Shown here piece by piece: positions 1 through 3,219 of a stretch of DNA of 6,485 nt. The notes below the pieces were generated by a model, which was not told the origin of the DNA, did not search any database, and was given only the letters and a program-made list of their open reading frames with translations. Position 1 is the first letter of the stretch; each line of letters opens with the position of its first letter. The DNA is taken from positions 1-6,485 of the forward strand of contig JAUVIX010000224.1 in the NCBI GenBank assembly GCA_030592565.1, given 5' to 3'. This DNA comes from Chlorobiota bacterium (GTDB lineage: Bacteria; Bacteroidota; Bacteroidia; Bacteroidales; JAADJA01). A program made the position numbers and the translations under genes.

Positions 1-483
1 ATTCTTTTGTTAGCGGCAAATGCAGCATTATATCCTCAAGACGTATGTGATTTATTGAAAAAAAACATCTACCTCAAGAAGAAAACATTGGTAATGGATA
101 GAGGAAAAACAGGGGTTCCAAGGGTTGCCTGTTTGTGGAACCGAACAGTGTCTGTAATTAAAGCAATGCAAAAGGAAGAACCTCACGACTCAAAATTTCT
201 TTTTATAACTTTTTTAGGCAAGCCGTATTGTGCTCACGGAATTGGTTCTGTTTGGCGAAAACTTCGGAGTAAAACGAAAGTGGAATATTCCGTCAAGTTT
301 GAGCATATTCGTGATGCGTGTCAAACAGCGGCGGCGGAAGCCGATTGCCCAATCGATGAGATACGTTTTTTGATGGGGCACAGGGTTTCGGGAGTTACAG
401 ATAATTACTTGCGAAGGCGACCGACCCTTACAAAAAAGGCGTGCAAAGCGATAGAGCAGTATTTCTTCGAAAAAAAACAGTAA
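1..483 (+). CDS. Tyrosine recombinase (phage-type integrase), C-terminal part, truncated by window edge
   Basis: The frame is open from the first base, so the gene starts upstream; 160 residues and the stop are visible. This is the catalytic domain of a site-specific tyrosine recombinase, which cuts and rejoins DNA through a 3'-phosphotyrosine. Counting from base 1, the visible catalytic residues are Arg104 (in EHIRDACQT, where LRHT usually stands), His127 (LMGHR) and the nucleophile Tyr136 (TDNYLRR). The strand segment DRGKTGVPRVACLW (about residues 33-46) matches the RPKTG...R..LW segment typical of planctomycete integrases. The first catalytic Arg, normally in a GLR-x-E-like segment, is not obvious: the equivalent stretch reads AALYPQDVCDLL. 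From memory, planctomycete relatives often carry GFGxxD there, so this may be a family trait rather than damage. The gene ends in a basic tail, and a C/G-run motif starts at its stop codon. It suggests a mobile element extending to the left. Family assignment is secure; substrate is unknown. Confidence 0.9.
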   Translation: MLLLAANAALYPQDVCDLLKKNIYLKKKTLVMDRGKTGVPRVACLWNRTVSVIKAMQKEEPHDSKFLFITFLGKPYCAHGIGSVWRKLRSKTKVEYSVKFEHIRDACQTAAAEADCPIDEIRFLMGHRVSGVTDNYLRRRPTLTKKACKAIEQYFFEKKQ

Positions 484-493
484 CTACAGGGGG
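480..493 (-). repeat. C-run motif, inverted partial copy of 2507-2520
   Basis: The + strand reads GTAACTACAGGGGG, overlapping the integrase stop codon. Its reverse complement has the form CCCCC-nn-TAGTTAC, also found at 2507-2520; 12 of 14 positions match, with only the two spacer bases differing. Both copies are preceded on their own strand by TTCA a few bases before the C-run. A motif touching the end of an integrase gene could be part of a recombination site, but the match is short and this is inference. Confidence 0.3.
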
Positions 494-495
494 CG

Positions 496-523
496 TTGAA
501 GGGCGTAACTGCTTATCTATAAT
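496..523 (+). promoter_or_regulatory. Candidate sigma-70-type promoter
   Basis: A perfect TATAAT at 518-523 lies 16 bases after TTGAAG (496-501), which matches TTGACA at four of six positions. Transcription would start near 530, about 65 bases before the hsdM remnant at 595, so this may be its original promoter, now able to read into the zinc-ribbon gene. The evidence is sequence matching only. Confidence 0.42.
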
Positions 524-594
524 TTTCTTGTCCGATGAATATGGCTTTGGTAGTATATCAGGCGTAGCACATCCATTCTTTAGAGAGGTAGTGT

Positions 595-711
595 ATGGTT
601 GAGAACTTTCAGGATAAAGCCAACTTTATTTGGCAGGTAGCGGATGACATTCTTCGTGGTGCGTTCAAACAGCACGAATACGGTATATCTACCCCCCGTG
701 GATCATCCTAA
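595..711 (+). pseudogene. hsdM: Remnant of the 5' end of a type I restriction-modification methyltransferase gene (hsdM)
   Basis: An ATG at 595 preceded by a purine-rich AGAGAGG (581-587) opens a 38-codon frame ending at TAA 709-711. Its first 30 residues contain KANFIWQVADDILRGAFKQ followed by HEYG. This is the N-terminal helical segment of type I modification subunits, which normally continues with a conserved V-L-P-x-x-V-L-R-R-L-D segment. Here similarity stops at the Gly codon 682-684; eight unrelated residues and a stop follow. Full HsdM proteins have roughly 500 or more residues and a methylase domain, none of which is present, nor is any hsdS or hsdR. The break lies beside a C-run (691-697). 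The start codon and ribosome site survive, so a short peptide might be made, but no methylation activity is possible. I read it as a gene cut off by deletion or insertion. Recognition is by motif memory, not by search. Confidence 0.72.
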
Positions 712-742
712 GAGATTTACTGGTTACGAAATAAGAAAGCTC

Positions 743-748
743 AGGAGG
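743..748 (+). promoter_or_regulatory. Ribosome binding site that favours the second ATG of the zinc-ribbon gene
   Basis: A full AGGAGG at 743-748 precedes two adjacent ATG codons. Spacing is 4 bases to ATG 753 and 7 bases to ATG 756. The second spacing is closer to the usual optimum, so the product probably begins MIKFRC rather than MMIKFRC. Confidence 0.7.
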
Positions 749-755
749 TATAATG

Positions 756-1649
756 ATGATTAAATTCAGATGTGAATGTGGGCAAAAGATTGGAGTTCCA
801 GATGATGCTGTGGGCAAAAGATGTAAATGCCCAAAGTGCGAAAAAATCTCAAGAGTCCCGACTCCAAAAGAGGATGTCCCCCCTGAAACACCATTGTTTG
901 AATTAGAAGAACTTCAGGAAAGTTATGAACCTCCTCCACAGGTAGTGCATTCCTATCATCCTCAAAGTCATAAGAAGGAATCTGCTGATCTAGTTAGGGA
1001 ACGGAATACTGTTATCGTATTGGTACTTGGTCTGTTGGGAATTATCAGTGTCATAGGTTTGACTGTCCATAAGATAGCAAGAGAAAATGAGGGAGCAGGA
1101 AAACAGGCCAAACGTACTGTTGGGGTTCGAGCCGAAAAAAACGCTGAGGCAAGATCAAAGAAAAGAAAAATAGAATTGGCCAAAAAAGAGAGGGAAGCGG
1201 CAGCAAAAAGAAAAGCAGAGGCGGCAGCTATAGCAAAAAAGAGGGTAGAAGAATCTAATAAACCGAAAGTAGTTAATAATGAAGTTCACTCAATGATGAA
1301 CAATTACATGAGGGATTTTATTGATCTTTTGTTGGAAATTTATAAAAATGGTAGAATCAAAGAAAATTTTGAATCTCTTGTTATCAAATTTGAAAGAATG
1401 AAAAATCATAAGGAACGGCATTACAATTCTGATAAGACTTTGACTGACATTATTAACAGTGGTAATTTGGCAATACGATATTATAGGTTTGCATTGTTAA
1501 ATCACAAAATGATTGATACAATGCAGGTAGGATTTACATGGTCAACAGAGAGGGCAGATAAGGAATTGAAGGAATATAAAGATAATAAATGGGAGGCTGG
1601 AAGAGAAACAAGGACGTGTATCCGTCTCTATAACACATTGATAAAATAA
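756..1649 (+). CDS. Zinc-ribbon, membrane-anchored coiled-coil protein of unknown function
   Basis: The product has 297 residues. Positions below count from the alternative ATG at 753; subtract one for the preferred start. Residues 4-35 form a zinc ribbon with C7-x-C9 and C26-x2-C29 (plus C24), with the VPDDAVGKRCKCPKC pattern very common at the N-terminus of planctomycete proteins. An acidic, proline-containing linker (40-84) leads to one hydrophobic transmembrane segment (about 86-107, TVIVLVLGLLGIISVIGL). A charged Ala/Lys/Glu/Arg-rich segment (about 117-170) looks like a TolA-style helix or coiled coil. A C-terminal globular part (171-298) follows, with several aromatic residues and no family I recognise. 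There is no signal peptide or catalytic motif. In planctomycetes this ribbon fronts many signalling and membrane proteins, which gives lineage rather than function. It follows the hsdM remnant, with about 40 bases between that stop and this start, and may use its promoter. Confidence 0.85.
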   Translation: MIKFRCECGQKIGVPDDAVGKRCKCPKCEKISRVPTPKEDVPPETPLFELEELQESYEPPPQVVHSYHPQSHKKESADLVRERNTVIVLVLGLLGIISVIGLTVHKIARENEGAGKQAKRTVGVRAEKNAEARSKKRKIELAKKEREAAAKRKAEAAAIAKKRVEESNKPKVVNNEVHSMMNNYMRDFIDLLLEIYKNGRIKENFESLVIKFERMKNHKERHYNSDKTLTDIINSGNLAIRYYRFALLNHKMIDTMQVGFTWSTERADKELKEYKDNKWEAGRETRTCIRLYNTLIK

Positions 1650-1723
1650 AAAGTGAAAAACAAGAAACAGTGCCAATTGTGAGGTATGAGTTCTGAATGA
1701 AGCTTTCAATGAGGAACTAAGAA

Positions 1724-1825
1724 ATGAATAGACGTATGTTTATGAAAGCTGTCCTCAAAAACAGAACTCTACAAGAAACTGACGGAGCCAAAGGTCAATC
1801 GGCTATTCAAGTCAAAATGGTTTAA
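1724..1825 (+). CDS. Possible 33-residue ORF, or frameshifted remnant, ending in a TAATG overlap
   Basis: ATG 1724 follows a weak AGGA (1712-1715) and opens a 33-codon frame (MNRRMFMKAVLKNRTLQ at its start) whose TAA, 1823-1825, overlaps the next ATG. The overlap suggests translational coupling. However, the frame +1 to it, open from 1746 to 1850 with no start codon, reads more like protein: TELYKKLTEPK, then VNRLFKSKWFNDYYQPYE before its stop at 1848. One lost base in the five-A run at 1757-1761 would link the two into a peptide of about 41 residues. So this is either a small coupled ORF or the decayed end of another gene. I recognise neither reading. Confidence 0.28.
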   Translation: MNRRMFMKAVLKNRTLQETDGAKGQSAIQVKMV

Positions 1826-2280
1826 TGATTACTATCAACCATACGAATAAATCTTATCTTGGAAAGAATACAAATATGAAATACAATAAAAGTTATTCAG
1901 GTGAAATATGTTTCAAATATTCCAATGACGAAAAATTCCAATTAAGTGGAGAAATAAGCCTCCATATTATAAACCGATCATTAGGTTTAATTTTTGCTAA
2001 TAATCCCAAGAATACTCCCATTGAGGACCATGCTGATATAGTATTCAGTGGCTTTGACAAAAGTAAAGCCGACATTATTTACGATGAGTTTATTAAAATA
2101 CATGGTTTTATAGAAATTTATTGTAACAAAAAATTTATTATAACAGGCACAATGTTTGGAGGGCTATTCACTCGTGGCGTGCCCAAAACAACAAGCAGCA
2201 TTTCTGAAATTCTTTTTACATTAGTCAATGTTAAAGACCACGATATTATACACAATAGGTGGGAAATTTTGGATTTGTAA
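1825..2280 (+). CDS. Unrecognised 151-residue protein
   Basis: I do not recognise a family. From ATG 1825 the product has 151 residues. An internal ATG at 1876 (Met18) has a better ribosome site, GGAAAG at 1861-1866 with 9 bases of spacing, and would give 134 residues beginning MKYNKSYSGEICFKYSND. The protein is soluble, with no signal peptide or membrane segment. Short alternating hydrophobic stretches (ISLHIINRSLGLIF, HGFIEIYCNKKFIITGTMFG, SEILFTLVNVKDHDII) suggest a beta-rich fold, and it ends in RWEILDL. Its codons are more AT-rich than those of the integrase, which fits a separate origin. Small orphan proteins of this sort in mobile regions can be immunity, anti-defence or cargo proteins, but nothing here decides that. 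A short GC hairpin with a T-run lies about 100 bases downstream. Confidence 0.6.
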   Translation: MITINHTNKSYLGKNTNMKYNKSYSGEICFKYSNDEKFQLSGEISLHIINRSLGLIFANNPKNTPIEDHADIVFSGFDKSKADIIYDEFIKIHGFIEIYCNKKFIITGTMFGGLFTRGVPKTTSSISEILFTLVNVKDHDIIHNRWEILDL

Positions 2281-2378
2281 TTAACCTGTGTCTCAAGAAA
2301 ATCACCGGAGCCATTGTGAGCCATTTCCTGGTGAGGGCAGGTAAATATGGTCGAATTCTCTGAGATCGTTTCACCGGG

Positions 2379-2397
2379 AGGCTCCGGGAGCTTTTTT
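2379..2397 (+). terminator. Short intrinsic terminator candidate after the 151-residue gene
   Basis: GCTC (2381-2384) and GAGC (2388-2391) pair around a CGG loop, extended outward by a G-T and an A-T pair, and six T follow at 2392-2397. The stem is short, so strength is uncertain. A second option is a long-range stem between CCGGAGCC (2305-2312) and GGCTCCGG (2380-2387), a perfect 8-bp match enclosing 67 bases. Confidence 0.4.
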
Positions 2398-2443
2398 AGG
2401 CATACCTGAAGGCTTCATTAGCGATGTTCTGCCATATAGCTTA

Positions 2444-2483
2444 TTCAGTCGAAAAAAAACATATCACCTTCACTGCGACTGAA
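2444..2483. repeat. Perfect 8-bp inverted repeat with 24-base spacer
   Basis: TTCAGTCG (2444-2451) is the exact reverse complement of CGACTGAA (2476-2483). The spacer begins with a run of eight A. No T-run follows, so it is not an ordinary terminator. It lies in the gene-free stretch 2281-2950 and could be a protein-binding dyad or part of an attachment or origin region. Confidence 0.45.
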
Positions 2484-2499
2484 CGTCAAACCAAAATAG

Positions 2500-2520
2500 T
2501 TTCAGACCCCCGTTAGTTAC
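2500..2520 (+). repeat. C-run motif related to sites at 480-493 and 2766-2781
   Basis: TTTCAGACCCCCGTTAGTTA and the next base C form this site. CCCCC-nn-TAGTTAC (2507-2520) recurs inverted at the integrase stop codon. A looser direct copy, TTTTCAGAACCCCCCTA, lies at 2766-2782. ACCCCCCGT at 691-699, beside the hsdM breakpoint, also resembles it. Repeated C-run sites at gene and module boundaries could be recombination footprints; this is inference from short matches. Confidence 0.3.
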
Positions 2521-2556
2521 AGCACACCTTTACACCGAAACAGCCTTTGAAGCGAC

Positions 2557-2713
2557 TATCGAACCTGTCGAACTGTGTCGAACATTCACCGTCAATTTTG
2601 ACTCAATGAGAAAAGTGTCGAATTGCGAACACCCTAAGTATATATGAGGTAAAAACCTACTTATTAAACAAATAATAAGGTTTTTGTCTTTCCAATGTTC
2701 GACAATTCCGACA
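2557..2713. repeat. Cluster of TGTCGAAC-like repeats in both orientations: candidate origin or operator region
   Basis: Forward copies are TATCGAAC (2557), TGTCGAAC (2566), TGTCGAAC (2576), TGTCGAAT (2616) and TTGCGAAC (2623). Inverted copies are GTTCGACA (2697-2704) and TTCCGACA (2706-2713). The first three are spaced 9 and 10 bases apart, about one helical turn. TGTCGAACATT (2576-2586) is an exact 11-bp inverted repeat of AATGTTCGACA (2694-2704), and the hairpin at 2651-2685 sits between the two groups. An array of short repeats beside an AT-rich stretch, a small DNA-binding protein and a primase/ATPase gene is the usual setting of an iteron origin. An operator for the ribbon-helix-helix protein is the main alternative. 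I see no convincing DnaA box. Confidence 0.5.
2651..2685. terminator. Bidirectional AT-rich hairpin (terminator-like or cruciform)
   Basis: AAAAACC (2651-2657) and TTATTA (2661-2666) pair with TAATAA (2673-2678) and GGTTTTT (2679-2685). The result is a 13-bp stem with a three-base TAC bulge and an AACAAA loop. Both strands end in a T-run when transcribed, as in a bidirectional terminator. Its position at the centre of the TGTCGAAC-like inverted repeats also suits an origin cruciform. Confidence 0.55.
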
Positions 2714-2780
2714 GTTGCATATTTCTCCAATTCCGATTTAGTACAGGCGTGTTCAATGTTCACATTTTCAGAACCCCCCT

Positions 2781-2940
2781 ACAAAACCACCCAAAACACT
2801 TAACTAAAATATTTTTACTTTTGATTTTGGATAGAAAAAAAACTATAAATTTTCAGAATTTTACAGGTTGCTAAAGAAAAAAAAGGATTATTACGATATA
2901 TATTTAACTATAGTAATATGAATATAAAATGTTTTTTTAA
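2781..2940. other. Very AT-rich gene-free stretch: possible DNA-unwinding element and promoter region
   Basis: This stretch is almost all A and T, with several A-runs and T-runs. It separates the repeat cluster from the ribbon-helix-helix gene. It could be the unwinding element of an origin, the promoter region of that gene, or both. I see no coding frame in it on either strand. Confidence 0.45.
2868..2914 (+). promoter_or_regulatory. Weak promoter candidate and palindromic operator candidate upstream of the small repressor gene
   Basis: TTGCTA (2868-2873) and TACGAT (2892-2897) are 18 bases apart and each matches the sigma-70 consensus at four of six positions. Just downstream, ACTATAGT (2907-2914) is a perfect 8-bp palindrome, a size often bound by ribbon-helix-helix dimers, and could serve autoregulation. 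Chance matches are likely in such AT-rich DNA, so confidence is low. Confidence 0.25.
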
Positions 2941-2950
2941 GGGGTTCCAA

Positions 2951-3091
2951 ATGAAAACAATTATTCCAATTTACATTGAAACTGAAGTTGTTATACGGCT
3001 GAAAGAAATCTTAAAAGACTCGGATAAAAGTCGAAGCTCTTTTATTAGAGCAGCGATTGAAGAAAAGATCAAAAAAGAATTTGACAAGTAA
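2951..3091 (+). CDS. Small ribbon-helix-helix (CopG/Arc-type) DNA-binding protein, 46 residues
   Basis: ATG 2951 has a good ribosome site, AAGGGG at 2939-2944 with 6 bases of spacing. The protein has the whole ribbon-helix-helix plan. A short beta strand (TIIPIYI, residues 3-9) would pair with its partner to read the DNA major groove. Helix A covers about residues 11-24 (TEVVIRLKEILKDS), then comes a turn (DKSRSS, 25-30), and helix B follows (FIRAAIEEKIKKEF, 31-44). Such proteins bind as dimers and usually repress their own operon. The length is close to that of plasmid CopG proteins (45 residues in pMV158), which repress a copG-rep operon. Here the next gene on the same strand, 124 bases downstream, is a replication primase/ATPase. 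A role in controlling replication-gene transcription is therefore likely by analogy, while an antitoxin role is less likely because no toxin gene is adjacent. The fold is confident; the target is inferred. Confidence 0.85.
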   Translation: MKTIIPIYIETEVVIRLKEILKDSDKSRSSFIRAAIEEKIKKEFDK

Positions 3092-3100
3092 ATAATATTT

Positions 3101-3215
3101 GATGTAGCAAACTTCCGTATGCAGTCAGGCTCAGGGGGGTCTTGTTGATCTCCCTGAGCCACCTGTTATATTGGAGTATCGACGTAGCAATGACCATATA
3201 CGGAAGGTTATTGTT
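3101..3215 (+). promoter_or_regulatory. Structured leader of the primase gene that can sequester its Shine-Dalgarno
   Basis: CTTCCGTAT (3112-3120) is the exact reverse complement of ATACGGAAG (3198-3206), which contains most of the GGAAGG Shine-Dalgarno (3202-3207) for ATG 3216. One more G-U pair (3121/3197) extends the stem to 10 pairs. The stem would enclose the strong hairpin at 3128-3160. A near-exact direct repeat, GATGTAGCAA (3101-3110) and GACGTAGCAA (3181-3190), precedes both arms' regions. The layout suggests control of primase translation by RNA folding, perhaps by an antisense RNA. This is inference from complementarity. Confidence 0.5.
3128..3160 (+). other. Strong 14-base-pair RNA hairpin between repressor and primase genes
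   Basis: The arms 3128-3141 and 3147-3160 pair over 14 positions with no bulge, including two G-U pairs, around a TTGTT loop; the outer nine pairs (GGCTCAGGG with CCCTGAGCC) are perfect. No T-run follows, so an ordinary intrinsic terminator is unlikely. It may insulate the two genes, stabilise the downstream mRNA, or form the loop of a copy-control leader. Confidence 0.65.
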
Positions 3216-3219
3216 ATGA
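3190..3219 (+). CDS. Possible nine-codon leader peptide overlapping the primase start (ATGA)
   Basis: ATG 3190 opens a frame reading MTIYGRLLL that stops at TGA 3217-3219, overlapping the primase ATG 3216 as ATGA. It runs straight through the arm that would hide the primase Shine-Dalgarno, so ribosomes translating it would open that structure. Its own ribosome site is weak: GGAG at 3173-3176 lies 13 bases away. Leader peptides that couple to a replication gene this way are known in R1 (tap) and IncI (repY) plasmids. Whether it is translated is not shown. Confidence 0.3.
   Translation: MTIYGRLLL

Noticed and set aside
968..1183. 71-codon - strand frame opposite the zinc-ribbon gene
   Set aside because: It is antisense to the transmembrane and coiled-coil coding region with no independent support.
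2347..2409. 20-codon ORF starting ATG 2347 (MVEFSEIVSPGG...)
   Set aside because: It runs through the GC hairpin and T-run of the terminator candidate and has only a poor ribosome site.
484..2520. Integron cassette array with attC sites
   Set aside because: No paired core sites or attC-like imperfect palindromes flank the ORFs, and the recombinase resembles ordinary planctomycete integrases rather than IntI.
2557..2713. CRISPR array
   Set aside because: The repeats are about 8 bases long, mixed in orientation and irregularly spaced, with no spacers of constant length and no cas genes.
2530..2763. 77-codon frame on the - strand, starting at GTG
   Set aside because: It covers the inverted repeats and the hairpin, has no ribosome site, and its sequence is explained by those repeats.
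2281..2950. DnaA boxes or a host chromosomal origin
   Set aside because: No convincing TTATNCACA-type box was found on either strand, and there are no neighbouring dnaA or dnaN genes.
3171..3215. TTG 3171 as start of the primase/ATPase
   Set aside because: No ribosome site precedes it, it lies just after a strong hairpin, and ATG 3216 has GGAAGG at ideal spacing.
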